Shown here: positions 17,119 through 25,677 of the stretch, piece by piece | How positions within the stretch are numbered: the first letter of the stretch is position 1 | How the letters are laid out: each line of letters starts with the position of its first letter | Source: Candidatus Flexicrinis proximus | GTDB taxonomy: Bacteria; Chloroflexota; Anaerolineae; Aggregatilineales; Phototrophicaceae | Direction: 5' to 3' | DNA: 64,000 bases | Assembly: GCA_016712885.1 (NCBI GenBank) | Contig: JADJQF010000003.1 | Span: forward strand, 434,001-498,000 | Position numbers and translations under genes: made by a program | The notes under the pieces: generated by a model | Database searches by the model: none | Seen by the model: only the letters and a program-made list of their open reading frames with translations | What the model was told of the DNA's origin: nothing

Positions 17119-18060
17119 ATGGCATTTGCTAGGGCAGAGGCGTTCGCGCCTGCGAGTATGGGAAACGTCGGTATCGGGTTCGATGTACTGGGGCTGGCAT
17201 TCGAGAGTCCCGGTGATGTTGTCGTCGCGGCGCGCCGACCTGAACCGGGTGTGTCGATTGAAGCGATTTACGGGGACGGCGGTCGACTTACGCTCGATCC
17301 AGCAAAGAATTCAGCCGGTGTCGCGGCGCTGGCCACACTCAAACTGATCGGCACGGATGAAGGCGTTTCTCTTGAGATTCACAAGGACTTGCCGCTCGCA
17401 AGCGGAATGGGAAGCAGCGCGGCAAGCGCAGTCGCCGCGGCTGTCGCGGTAAACGCCGTATTCGGCAGTCCGCTGCAGAAATCCGAACTGTTGCCCGCGT
17501 GCCTTGCGGGCGAGGCTGCGGTCAGTGGTTATCATGCAGACAACGTGGCGCCTGCACTGTTGGGCGGCATAACGCTGATTTGTGGAACTGATGCTGACCG
17601 GATTTACTCGCTGCCAGTGCCGAGCAATCTGGTATTTGCGCTGGTAACGCCGAATGTAGCGGTGCCGACAGTCGAAGCGCGTGCCGTACTCCCGAAGGAG
17701 ATTCCGCTCAAACAGATGATCCATCAGACCGCCGAGGTCGCCCGTGCAGTTGATGCGTTGTATCGCGGCGACTTGCGCGCATTGGCCGCAGCGATGGAGT
17801 CAGACATCGTTGTAGAACCGGCGCGGAAACATCTCATGCCGGGCCTGGACGCATGTCGTGCCGCGGCGAAGGGTGCTGGCGCACTCGGCCTGGTTATCAG
17901 CGGGGCAGGGCCGACTCTGGCAGCGATCTGTGATTCGCCCGAAACCGCTAAGGCTGTCGCTGCCGTGCTGCGCGGAGTGTACGCTGAAATCGGTATGGGC
18001 TGTGTTGCCCGCGTCACGGGCGTCAGCCTCGATGGGGCAGGGGTGCGCGCCCTAGCCTGA
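17119..18060 (+). CDS. thrB: Homoserine kinase
   Basis: ThrB phosphorylates homoserine, supplying the substrate of the adjacent thrC product. The 313-aa protein is a GHMP kinase: an early VGIGFDVLGLAF, the ATP loop LPLASGMGSSAASAVAAA, and the late GLVISGAGPTLAAI motif. An AAGGA site lies 12 bases ahead of the ATG. It is divergent from thrC, so a shared control region of 56 bases is likely. Confidence 0.96.
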   Translation: MAFARAEAFAPASMGNVGIGFDVLGLAFESPGDVVVAARRPEPGVSIEAIYGDGGRLTLDPAKNSAGVAALATLKLIGTDEGVSLEIHKDLPLASGMGSSAASAVAAAVAVNAVFGSPLQKSELLPACLAGEAAVSGYHADNVAPALLGGITLICGTDADRIYSLPVPSNLVFALVTPNVAVPTVEARAVLPKEIPLKQMIHQTAEVARAVDALYRGDLRALAAAMESDIVVEPARKHLMPGLDACRAAAKGAGALGLVISGAGPTLAAICDSPETAKAVAAVLRGVYAEIGMGCVARVTGVSLDGAGVRALA

Positions 18061-18072
18061 CGAGCGAGCGTA

Positions 18073-18101
18073 TTGTGAAAAAGCATACAAGTCCGTATAA
18101 T
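18073..18101 (+). promoter_or_regulatory. Sigma-70-type promoter of the aldehyde dehydrogenase gene
   Basis: TTGTGA (18073-18078) and TATAAT (18096-18101) are separated by 17 bases, a near-consensus housekeeping promoter. It lies about 50 bases before the aldehyde dehydrogenase start codon, and just after the thrB stop, so the downstream gene is probably transcribed independently. Confidence 0.8.
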
Positions 18102-18151
18102 GCCGCTGAACAGCCGTCTCACCCCAAATAACTACAGAGGATGCATTGGTT

Positions 18152-19648
18152 ATGGCCGACATTGTTAAGAATTATATCGGTGGTCAGTGGGTTATGGCAC
18201 GGTCCGGCGCGACATTTGAAACGGTCAATCCGGCCACGTTGGAAGTCATCGCGTCCGTCGCTAAGAGCAGTGCGGAAGATGTCAAAGCAGCCGTCGCGGC
18301 CGCAAAAGAGGCGTACCAGGGCTGGCGGCTTACCCCAGCACCGCGCCGCGGCGAGATACTGTTCAAGCTGGCGCATGTCCTGACCGGGCACAAAGAAGCC
18401 TTATCGCGCCTGATGACTCAGGAAATGGGTAAGACCCTGGCCGAGACTCGCGGCGACGTTCAGGAAGCCATCGACATGGCCTACTATATGGGCGGCGAGG
18501 GACGGCGGCTTAAGGGGTATACTGCGCCGGTTGAGATGCCCAACAAATTCGGTATGGCGCTGCGTGATTCGGTGGGCGTGGTCGGGCTCATCACCCCGTG
18601 GAATTTCCCCGTAGCGGTGCCCAGCTGGAAGATGCTACCCGCACTGATCGCTGGAAATACGATTGTCTGGAAACCAAGCGAGGAGACGCCCGCCTCGTCG
18701 GCGCTGTTCCTTGAATCGTTCATTGAAGCCGGTGTACCTGCCGGGGTCATCAACCTTGTGCTGGGTCACGGCGATGCCGGTGCCGAATTGACGATCCATC
18801 CCGACGTGCGGATTCTATCATTCACCGGCTCGACGACAACCGGTCTTAGTGTCTACAGCAAAGCGGCAGCACTGGGCAAGAAGGTCACGCTTGAAATGGG
18901 CGGTAAGAACGCGATTATCGTTCTTGACGACGCGAATCTCGAGCTGGCCGTCGAGGCGATCACTTGGAGCGCGTTTGGCACGACCGGCCAGCGGTGCACC
19001 GCCACGAGCCGCCTGATTGTGCAAAGCGGGATCCGGCCCAGGCTGGCCGAAGCCCTGGTTGCCAAGGCACGCACACTCAAGGTTGGCAATGGACTTCACG
19101 ACGATGTCAACCTGGGGCCGTTGGTCAACCAGAAGGCTCTGGACAAGGTCTCAAGCTATATGAGCGTGGCGCAGGCAGACGGCGCGACACTGCTTACCGG
19201 CGGCGGTCGCGATACTAGCGCCGGCTCGGGATACTTCTTCCAACCGACCTTGTTCGGCGATGTAACAGCCACTATGAGAATCGCCCAGGAAGAGATTTTC
19301 GGTCCGGTTCTGTCGATGATCGAAGTAAAATCCCTTGAAGAAGCGGTTGAGGTCAACAACAATACGGCTTACGGCCTTTCGAGCAGCATTTTCACTGAAA
19401 ATGTGAACAAGGCATTCCAAGCGATCCGGGATTTGACAACGGGAATCGTTTACATCAATCACGGCACGACCGGCGCTGAGATTCAATTTCCGTTCGGGGG
19501 GACACGCGGCACTGGCAATGGTATGCGCGAGGCAGGGCAGGCCGGGCTCGACAGCTTTACCGAATGGAAGTCGGTCTATATCGACTTCAGCGGCCGGCTG
19601 CAGCGCGCGCAGATTGATACGGATGCGATTTTGTCCGGGGACATGTAG
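18152..19648 (+). CDS. NAD(P)-dependent aldehyde dehydrogenase
   Basis: The 498-aa product is a complete ALDH superfamily enzyme. Visible motifs: TPWNFPVAVP, WKPSEETPA, FTGSTTTG (cofactor), LEMGGKNA with the general-base Glu, FGTTGQRCTATSR with the catalytic Cys, and EEIFGPVLSM. The C-terminal segment (GRLQRAQID) resembles the group that includes alpha-ketoglutaric semialdehyde and related amino-acid semialdehyde dehydrogenases, but substrate assignment is not secure. The ATG at 18152 has AGAGG eleven bases upstream; the in-frame TTG at 18146 is less likely. A strong promoter of its own precedes it. Confidence 0.93.
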   Translation: MADIVKNYIGGQWVMARSGATFETVNPATLEVIASVAKSSAEDVKAAVAAAKEAYQGWRLTPAPRRGEILFKLAHVLTGHKEALSRLMTQEMGKTLAETRGDVQEAIDMAYYMGGEGRRLKGYTAPVEMPNKFGMALRDSVGVVGLITPWNFPVAVPSWKMLPALIAGNTIVWKPSEETPASSALFLESFIEAGVPAGVINLVLGHGDAGAELTIHPDVRILSFTGSTTTGLSVYSKAAALGKKVTLEMGGKNAIIVLDDANLELAVEAITWSAFGTTGQRCTATSRLIVQSGIRPRLAEALVAKARTLKVGNGLHDDVNLGPLVNQKALDKVSSYMSVAQADGATLLTGGGRDTSAGSGYFFQPTLFGDVTATMRIAQEEIFGPVLSMIEVKSLEEAVEVNNNTAYGLSSSIFTENVNKAFQAIRDLTTGIVYINHGTTGAEIQFPFGGTRGTGNGMREAGQAGLDSFTEWKSVYIDFSGRLQRAQIDTDAILSGDM

Positions 19649-19700
19649 AGAGTTAAGCGGCGTGGCAAAACCAGCTTGCTGTAGGTTAAACTAATCACCT

Positions 19701-19904
19701 GTGCTGACTTGGGATGCATCCTATGAAATTGCGCTTGCTTTGGCGGAGGCGCATCCTGACATCGATCTGGACGGTGTCGGCACCGAGCAGTTGTGCACTT
19801 GGGTACTTGCGCTCCCGGATTTCGAAGATGATCCGGAGCTGGTCAATGAGGGATTTCTTGTGGCGATCCTGCGTGAGTGGTATGAGGAGTTCAGCGGTAT
19901 ATGA
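19701..19904 (+). CDS. iscX: Fe-S cluster assembly protein IscX (YfhJ family)
   Basis: The 67-aa acidic protein matches IscX: LTWDASYEIALALAEAHPD, then a W followed by LPDFEDDPELVNEGFL and an LREWYEEF end. IscX modulates iron delivery and cysteine desulfurase activity in Isc-type systems by binding IscS. The start is GTG at 19701. Its stop overlaps the nuoB start by 4 bp (ATGA). No iscS, iscU or hscA is in the window, so its place as first gene of a complex I subunit cluster is unusual. The assignment rests on the motif pattern of a very short protein but the match is close along its length. Confidence 0.85.
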   Translation: MLTWDASYEIALALAEAHPDIDLDGVGTEQLCTWVLALPDFEDDPELVNEGFLVAILREWYEEFSGI

Positions 19905-20734
19905 GCAGTAAGGAACTCGATCTGAGGCAAGTTCACGACACGGAGTTCCCGCTGCCCGACGAGATGACGGGCAACGTGGCGGTCACCAGCCTGAGCAAGA
20001 TCTACAACTGGTCGCGGCGTTCATCGATGTGGCCGATGCTGTTTGGACTGGCGTGCTGCGCGATTGAAATGATCGGCACGGCCGCGTCGCGCTTCGACTT
20101 TAGCCGCTTTGGCATGGAAGTGATGCGCGCGACCCCCCGACAGTCAGACCTGATGATTGTTAGCGGCACGGTCACGAAGAAGATGATCGTCCCGATCGTA
20201 CGGCTCTACAATCAGATGCCTGAGCCAAAATATGTGATGGCGATGGGCGCATGCGCGAGCGGCGGCGGCCCATTTAAAGAAGGCTACAACGTCGTCAGCG
20301 GTATCGACAAATATCTGCCGGTCGATGTATACGTTCCCGGGTGCCCACCGACCCCGCAGGCGCTGCTGTATGGCCTGATTGCTCTACAAAAGAAGATTGA
20401 TGGCCAATCCCTCGCGAATTTGGATGACGTGCCGTGGTACGGCGTCGGGCCAAGCGAACCGACCCCGATCCCCATTCTCGGTCCGGATATTATTGACCCG
20501 CGGCAGATGGACGTGATACGGCGCCAGGCTGAACTTGCGGCCCAGGGAAAGCCCACCTATTTCCGCGAACTTCCGCCCGTCATAAAAACGGTGAAGGCGA
20601 TCCCAAGCAAGGCCGCAAAGGTTGCAGCTGCAGCGGCAGGGGGTGGCGATGACCCGCGGAACGAAGAAATCGTGAAGCGCCGTTTGGCGGCATTAGCACG
20701 CAAACGCGCACGCGACGCAGCGAAAGGCGTGTAG
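19901..20734 (+). CDS. nuoB: NADH-quinone oxidoreductase subunit B with basic C-terminal extension
   Basis: NuoB carries the N2 [4Fe-4S] cluster next to the quinone site. The cluster cysteines are visible: LACCAIEM, GACASGGGPF and VPGCPPTPQALL. The core ends near residue 180, while the protein continues to 277 aa with an Ala-rich linker and a strongly basic helix (RRLAALARKRARDAAKG). Family members are usually 160-220 aa. NuoI in the same cluster ends in a similar way. Coupled to iscX by a 4-bp overlap and followed eight bases later by nuoCD. Confidence 0.95.
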   Translation: MSSKELDLRQVHDTEFPLPDEMTGNVAVTSLSKIYNWSRRSSMWPMLFGLACCAIEMIGTAASRFDFSRFGMEVMRATPRQSDLMIVSGTVTKKMIVPIVRLYNQMPEPKYVMAMGACASGGGPFKEGYNVVSGIDKYLPVDVYVPGCPPTPQALLYGLIALQKKIDGQSLANLDDVPWYGVGPSEPTPIPILGPDIIDPRQMDVIRRQAELAAQGKPTYFRELPPVIKTVKAIPSKAAKVAAAAAGGGDDPRNEEIVKRRLAALARKRARDAAKGV

Positions 20735-20742
20735 GGGAGAGC

Positions 20743-22614
20743 ATGATGGATCACATTGCAGAAGCGCCCGCCACGCAGAAGACAGGCAGCACGGCCGACG
20801 CGATAACTTATCTAAAGAACAAGTTCCCCGGTGTAGTCAGCGATGACACTCGTGCCGGTTTCCAAGGTGTACTGGTTGAGCCGAACAAACTGGTTGAAGT
20901 CGCGACAGTGATCCGCGACGAACTGGGCTACGACTATCTTTCCAGCGCGACTGCCGTAGACTATCTCGGCGCGGGCGACCATCTGGAAATGGTCTATCAC
21001 GCCTATCGGATGAGCGGCGGCGGCGCACTGAATTTCAAGGCACAGACCGACCGCGAAAAACCAGTTATCCCGACGTTGACCGGGGTCTGGCGCGGCGCGG
21101 ACTTCCAGGAACGCGAAGCCTTCGACCTTTATGGTATCCAGTTCGACGGACATCCGAACCTGAAGCGAATCCTGTTGTGGGAAGGCTTCAACGGGTATCC
21201 GATGCGTAAGGATTGGAAAGAAGCCTATCACGAGGCCGAGACCAAGCCGTTCGACAGCCGCTGGCCCAACGGCTGGGTGCATCGTGCCGAGGAGAAGAAC
21301 GTTTACGGTAAGAACGTTCGCTACCCGGCAGACTTCGACTTGGCCAAACTGACGGATACGTCGGAGGAGTCGCTTTACAGCGCGGGCGCGATGGGCGTTG
21401 ATATCCAGAACGCCAGTACCGACGAATTCCGGACCGACCGCCTGATCGTAAACATGGGGCCGCACCACCCAAGCACTCACGGTGTGTTCCGCATGATTAT
21501 TACGCTCGAAGGCGAGACCATCGACACGCTCGAACCTGTCATGGGCTATCTGCATCGTAATCACGAGAAGATTGGCGAGCGGAACACCTTCCTGATGAAC
21601 ATGCCGTTCACTGACCGGCTCGATTACATCAGCAGCATGGGAAATAACCTGGGCTATGCCCTGGCGGTCGAACAGCTTCTTGCGCTGGGCGCGCGTTATA
21701 ACCCCCCGACTTATCGCGCGGAAGTCATCCGCGTGCTGATGACGGAATTGACCCGGATTGTCAACCACCTTTGGTCAATCGGCTTCCTCTTGAACGACAT
21801 TGGCGCGTTCTTCACGCCGATGCTTTACGCGAACACCGAACGCGAGAAGATCCTCGACTTCTTTGAGGCGACGGCCGGCAGCCGCCTGATGTGTAACTAC
21901 ATGCGCTTTGGCGGCGTGTTTAAGGACGTTCCGGAGCGCATTAAAAGCGTAGCGAATCTTGTCAATGACCGTGTGCGTGATTACGACACGATGCTGTTCT
22001 TGACCGAAATGATCAATGAGCGACTGCCCCGGTTCCTCGCAGAATATGACCGATACCTGACGGACAACGAAATCCTGCGTGAGCGCTGTGTCGGCGTGGG
22101 CGTGCTGACAGCCGCCGATGCGGTCCAACTGAGCACCTGTGGCCCGCTGCTTCGCGGCAGCGGCGTCAAATACGATGTGCGGCGTGCTGACCCTTACAGC
22201 ATCTACCCCGAACTCGACTTCGATATACCTGTCGGGACGAACGGCGACATTTTCGATCGCTATATGGTTCGGATGCAGGAGATGCACGAGTCGCTGCGCA
22301 TTCTGCGGCAAATCCTGCCGCGGCTTGAACAGACCAAGGGCGAGCCGATCATGGGTGGCACCCAGCAGTACAGCCCGCGAATCCCGGTGGGCGAGTCTTA
22401 CGGTCGCGTGGAAAACCCCAAGGGTGAACTCGGGTATTACGTGGTGTCACACGGCGACGCAAAAGGCAATCAGAATCCCTGGCGCTACCATGTTCGCGCC
22501 CCAAGCTTCATCAACCTCACCGCGCTCGGCCCGATGTCACGCGGTTACAAGGTGGCCGACGTGGTAGCAATCCTCGGCAGTATCGACATCGTTTTGGGCG
22601 AGACGGATCGCTAG
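20743..22614 (+). CDS. nuoCD: NADH-quinone oxidoreductase fused subunits C and D
   Basis: The 623-aa product joins NuoC (about residues 15-185, with REAFDLYGIQFDGHPNLKRI) to NuoD (about 225-623, with NMGPHHPSTHGVFRM, a Tyr/His motif GYLHRNHEKIGE that lines the quinone pocket, and a C-terminal ILGSIDIVLGETDR ending typical of NuoD). A linker of about 35 residues separates them. NuoCD fusions are known from Enterobacteria and others. Two ATGs (20743 and 20746) follow a GGGGAGAGC site, and either may start it. It lies between nuoB and nuoI with no nuoH. Confidence 0.96.
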   Translation: MMDHIAEAPATQKTGSTADAITYLKNKFPGVVSDDTRAGFQGVLVEPNKLVEVATVIRDELGYDYLSSATAVDYLGAGDHLEMVYHAYRMSGGGALNFKAQTDREKPVIPTLTGVWRGADFQEREAFDLYGIQFDGHPNLKRILLWEGFNGYPMRKDWKEAYHEAETKPFDSRWPNGWVHRAEEKNVYGKNVRYPADFDLAKLTDTSEESLYSAGAMGVDIQNASTDEFRTDRLIVNMGPHHPSTHGVFRMIITLEGETIDTLEPVMGYLHRNHEKIGERNTFLMNMPFTDRLDYISSMGNNLGYALAVEQLLALGARYNPPTYRAEVIRVLMTELTRIVNHLWSIGFLLNDIGAFFTPMLYANTEREKILDFFEATAGSRLMCNYMRFGGVFKDVPERIKSVANLVNDRVRDYDTMLFLTEMINERLPRFLAEYDRYLTDNEILRERCVGVGVLTAADAVQLSTCGPLLRGSGVKYDVRRADPYSIYPELDFDIPVGTNGDIFDRYMVRMQEMHESLRILRQILPRLEQTKGEPIMGGTQQYSPRIPVGESYGRVENPKGELGYYVVSHGDAKGNQNPWRYHVRAPSFINLTALGPMSRGYKVADVVAILGSIDIVLGETDR

Positions 22615-22623
22615 GAGCAGCGC

Positions 22624-23469
22624 ATGTACGGACTAGGAATTCTTCGCGGCCTCGGCGTGACGTTCGGACATTTTTTCCGTACCTACGCCGACGACATCCG
22701 CTACGGGCTGCGGAAGTACAGCAAAGCGGCTGACAACTTCCAGCTGCGGCAAGGGCCACAGGGTACCGGTGCGTTCACCGTGATGTACCCGGACGAAAAG
22801 ATCGCTGTGCCGGAGCGTTTCCGTTTCGTGCCGTTCCTGGTGGTCAATAACCCTGATCATGCGGACGCGCCGGGGCAAGACTGGTGTACTTCGTGCGGGA
22901 TCTGTGCGAAGGTTTGCCCGCCGCAGTGTATCTGGATTGTCCGCGGGACTGATCCTTCAACCGGCCGGCCGGTGCCCCAGCCTGAGGCATTCTTTATCGA
23001 CATCGACATCTGCATGAACTGCGGTTTCTGTGCCGAGTTCTGCCCGTTCGATGCGATCAAGATGGATCACAACTACGAGATGGCGAGCTACGACCGGACG
23101 ACCGCCCACATCCATGATAAGGATCACCTGAGCAAGCCTTTCAGCTACTGGAAGAGTATTGCACCTACTACCGCCGAAGAAGAAGCGGCTGCGCGCGGCG
23201 GGTGGGAACATACTGACGAACTCAAAGAGAAGAAGAAGGCCGAAGCAGCAGCGGCTAAAGCGGCCGCCTCGGCTTCGGCAGCGCCAAAATCTACCGCCCC
23301 TGCTGCGGCAGTCGCTGCGGAAGCGGTTGCCGCGCCAGTCGCAGAGGCCTTTGCGGAGGCACCAGCTGCTGCAAGCGCCGAGGACGAAGAGCGCAAGAAA
23401 GCCGAACGGCTTGCGAAACGTGAAGCAGCGTTGGCACGCAAGAAATCGGCCAAAGACGGCGGCGAGTAA
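22624..23469 (+). CDS. nuoI: NADH-quinone oxidoreductase subunit I with Ala-rich, basic C-terminal tail
   Basis: NuoI carries the two [4Fe-4S] clusters N6a and N6b: CTSCGICAKVCPPQC and CMNCGFCAEFCPFD. AGGAGC precedes the ATG. The ferredoxin core ends near residue 180. About 100 extra residues follow: a Lys/Glu helix, a long Ala/Pro/Val-rich linker and a closing basic helix (KKAERLAKREAALARKK) that echoes the NuoB tail. Such a tail is not part of the standard subunit. A terminator 30 bases after the stop closes the iscX-nuoB-nuoCD-nuoI operon. Confidence 0.95.
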   Translation: MYGLGILRGLGVTFGHFFRTYADDIRYGLRKYSKAADNFQLRQGPQGTGAFTVMYPDEKIAVPERFRFVPFLVVNNPDHADAPGQDWCTSCGICAKVCPPQCIWIVRGTDPSTGRPVPQPEAFFIDIDICMNCGFCAEFCPFDAIKMDHNYEMASYDRTTAHIHDKDHLSKPFSYWKSIAPTTAEEEAAARGGWEHTDELKEKKKAEAAAAKAAASASAAPKSTAPAAAVAAEAVAAPVAEAFAEAPAAASAEDEERKKAERLAKREAALARKKSAKDGGE

Positions 23470-23500
23470 CCGAATCGCTAATGCGCTGAACTGACCGCTT

Positions 23501-23534
23501 AACACCCGTTCGGATTGCCTCGGACGGGTGTTTT
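23501..23534 (+). terminator. Rho-independent terminator after nuoI
   Basis: AACACCCGT (23501-23509) pairs with ACGGGTGTT (23524-23532) and runs into a short T-tract. It ends the nuo cluster, 18 bases before the glycosyltransferase gene begins. Confidence 0.85.
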
Positions 23535-23552
23535 GTTCAAGAAAGGCCGACT

Positions 23553-24818
23553 ATGGACATAATGCTGACTGCGAGCGGCACACGCGGCGATGTCCAGCCT
23601 GCGCTTGCGCTTTCACTCGGCTTGAGGCAGGCCGGACACACCGTGCGGATCGCGGCAGGTGCCAACTTCAAGCCGTGGATCGAGTCCTATGGTTTCGACT
23701 GTCTGCCGCTTCTGGACATGGAAGCCATGATGCAGTCGCAAGACGGGATCAGGTGGGTTGAGCAGGGCAACAATGTCGTGGCTCAACTTCGCATCATGCG
23801 AAAACTGATAAACGAACACCTCGAAGAACTGACACGGCCGCTGAACGACCACGGACGCGACTGTGACCTGCATATCAGCGGCTTCACTTCGACTGATATG
23901 GTTGAAGTCATCGCTGAGAAACACCGGATCAGGCACATCGCCACGGCGCTTCAGCCCTATCGCGCGACACGTTCCGGGGCAGCGACCTTGGTTCCGATCA
24001 CGAGGCGCGATAGTCTACTAAACCTGATATTTGGACGGCTTGGCGACCGCTTCCGCTGGTCGATTGTCGCTGATGCGGTCACGCTGATGCGCCGGCGCGA
24101 AGGACTGCCGATCCTGTCGGCGAGCGTCGCAATCGGCCGCGGTAACGCGATACCGCTCGTAAACGGATACAGTGCGAACGTTGTTCCACACGCGCCAGAC
24201 TGGACACCAGAAAGCGTAACCGCCGGCTACTGGTTCCTTGACGACTCTGAACCGTGGACGCCGCCGCAGGCACTTGTGGACTTCTGTACTGGCAAGCCAG
24301 CTCCGGTCTGCATCGGATTCGGAAGTATGAGCAGCGCTGACCCGAAAGCACTGTTTGAATTGGTCTGTGAGGGCGTACGAATGTCGGGGCAGCGCGCCGT
24401 ATTCATCACCGGATGGAGTGGGCTGAAAGATGTCAACGTTCCGGAATACATCTATGCGATCGACAAGGCGCCCCATGGTTGGCTGTTCGAGCATGTGGCA
24501 GGCGTAGTGCATCACGGCGGCGCAGGGACTACGGCCGCCGGCCTGCGCGCCGGCAAACCGACGCTGATTGTTCCACACATGGCCGACCAGCCGTTTTGGG
24601 GACGGCGTATAATGCAGCTTGGTGTCGGCCCCAGACCTATAGCGCGGCCGAGCCTCTCAGCAGAGCGGCTTGCAGCGGCGTTACGCACACTGTTGCAGGA
24701 CACAGCGATGCGCCGCAAGGCTGAACATCTAGGCGAATTGATACGCGGCGAGGATGGCGTTTCACGCGGCGTGGAAGCAATAGAGAAGTTTTCGAAGAGG
24801 GGTTTACGCAATGGCTGA
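23553..24818 (+). CDS. Glycosyltransferase family 1 / MGT-like (sterol- or lipid-glucosyltransferase type)
   Basis: The 421-aa product has the GT-B fold of UDP-glycosyltransferases. The N-terminal domain opens with MLTASGTRGDVQPALALS, the GT28-like acceptor domain start. The C-terminal nucleotide-sugar site contains GFGSMSS and HHGGAGTTAAGLRAGKPTL, then PHMADQPFWGRR, close to the pattern of sterol 3-beta-glucosyltransferases and zeaxanthin glucosyltransferase-like enzymes. The acceptor cannot be read from sequence; a membrane lipid or carotenoid is plausible. No signal peptide is seen, consistent with a cytosolic, membrane-peripheral enzyme. Its 3' end overlaps the split photolyase gene by 8 bp, so co-transcription is likely. 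Confidence 0.88.
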   Translation: MDIMLTASGTRGDVQPALALSLGLRQAGHTVRIAAGANFKPWIESYGFDCLPLLDMEAMMQSQDGIRWVEQGNNVVAQLRIMRKLINEHLEELTRPLNDHGRDCDLHISGFTSTDMVEVIAEKHRIRHIATALQPYRATRSGAATLVPITRRDSLLNLIFGRLGDRFRWSIVADAVTLMRRREGLPILSASVAIGRGNAIPLVNGYSANVVPHAPDWTPESVTAGYWFLDDSEPWTPPQALVDFCTGKPAPVCIGFGSMSSADPKALFELVCEGVRMSGQRAVFITGWSGLKDVNVPEYIYAIDKAPHGWLFEHVAGVVHHGGAGTTAAGLRAGKPTLIVPHMADQPFWGRRIMQLGVGPRPIARPSLSAERLAAALRTLLQDTAMRRKAEHLGELIRGEDGVSRGVEAIEKFSKRGLRNG

Positions 24819-25677
24819 AAACATGAAGCGCACTTTTAGTGACCGCGACGAACTGGCGGCCTACTTGCGCGAGCAATTCCCCGAAGCAGCCAGTGTAGAC
24901 GGGCACATCAGCCCAACGCGCGGTGGGCGCGCAGCAGCAGTCGAGAGACTGCAGAAGCTGGGATACGGACGTGACTATGAAGCATCAAGAAACTATCTCG
25001 ACGGGCCATCGTCACGGTTGTCTGCATATATCCGGCACGGTGTTCTGTCGCTGGCGGAGGTGCGCGACTTTGCGATTGAAAAAGAAAAACTGCCGGAGGA
25101 CGCGGAGAAGTTCATCAACGAACTGGCATGGCGAGACTACTGGCAGCGTTTGTACGCGGACCTGGGCGAGGGCATCTGGAAAGATCTTGAACCGTACAAA
25201 ACAGGCAAGATCGCAGACGAATACGCCAATAAGCTGCCACCGGATATTGTGGACGCCGACACCGGACTGCCATGCATCGACGCGCTGATCAAGCAGCTCT
25301 ATACCACCGGGTATCTCCACAATCATGCTCGGATGTGGCTTGCCGCGTATGTGGTTCATTGGCGCCGAATCAAATGGCAAGTGGGTGCCCGTTGGTTCCT
25401 CTCGCATCTGCTGGACGGGGATCCCGCCAGTAACAATCTGTCGTGGCAGTGGGTGGCGAGCACGTTTAGTGCGAAACCGTACGTCTTTAACCGCGAAAAC
25501 GTCGAAAAATTCAGCGAAGGCGAATGGTGCAAGACGTGCCCGTTCTATGGCCGCTGCGACTTTGAAGGGAGCTACGAACGCCTGGAGCGTAAGTTGTTCC
25601 CGGATGTTGAGCCTACACGTGAACGGGATTCGACCAAACGCCGCACTTTCCACCGTGGAAAGGGAGGCCGCAGATGA
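24811..25677 (+). CDS. Photolyase/cryptochrome FAD-binding domain as a stand-alone protein
   Basis: Only the C-terminal helical half of a photolyase is encoded here (288 aa). The FAD-pocket motifs are all present: SSRLSAYIRHGVLS, FINELAWRDYW, GYLHNHARMW, and GARWFLSHLLDGDPASNNLS followed by WQW. Four Cys residues stand at 155 (GLPCIDAL), 240, 243 and 249 (EWCKTCPFYGRCD). The first lies eleven residues before GYLHNH, matching the first ligand of the [4Fe-4S] cluster in FeS-BCP photolyases, and the CxxC lies in the equivalent place. The antenna domain is encoded by the next gene, with a 4-bp overlap. The protein probably repairs UV photoproducts together with its partner. Confidence 0.9.
   Translation: MAENMKRTFSDRDELAAYLREQFPEAASVDGHISPTRGGRAAAVERLQKLGYGRDYEASRNYLDGPSSRLSAYIRHGVLSLAEVRDFAIEKEKLPEDAEKFINELAWRDYWQRLYADLGEGIWKDLEPYKTGKIADEYANKLPPDIVDADTGLPCIDALIKQLYTTGYLHNHARMWLAAYVVHWRRIKWQVGARWFLSHLLDGDPASNNLSWQWVASTFSAKPYVFNRENVEKFSEGEWCKTCPFYGRCDFEGSYERLERKLFPDVEPTRERDSTKRRTFHRGKGGRR

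Noticed and set aside
19901..23469. Hidden nuoA, nuoH or nuoJ-N genes within the nuo cluster
   Set aside because: The intergenic gaps are under 12 bases and no hydrophobic subunit frames exist between or after the three genes.
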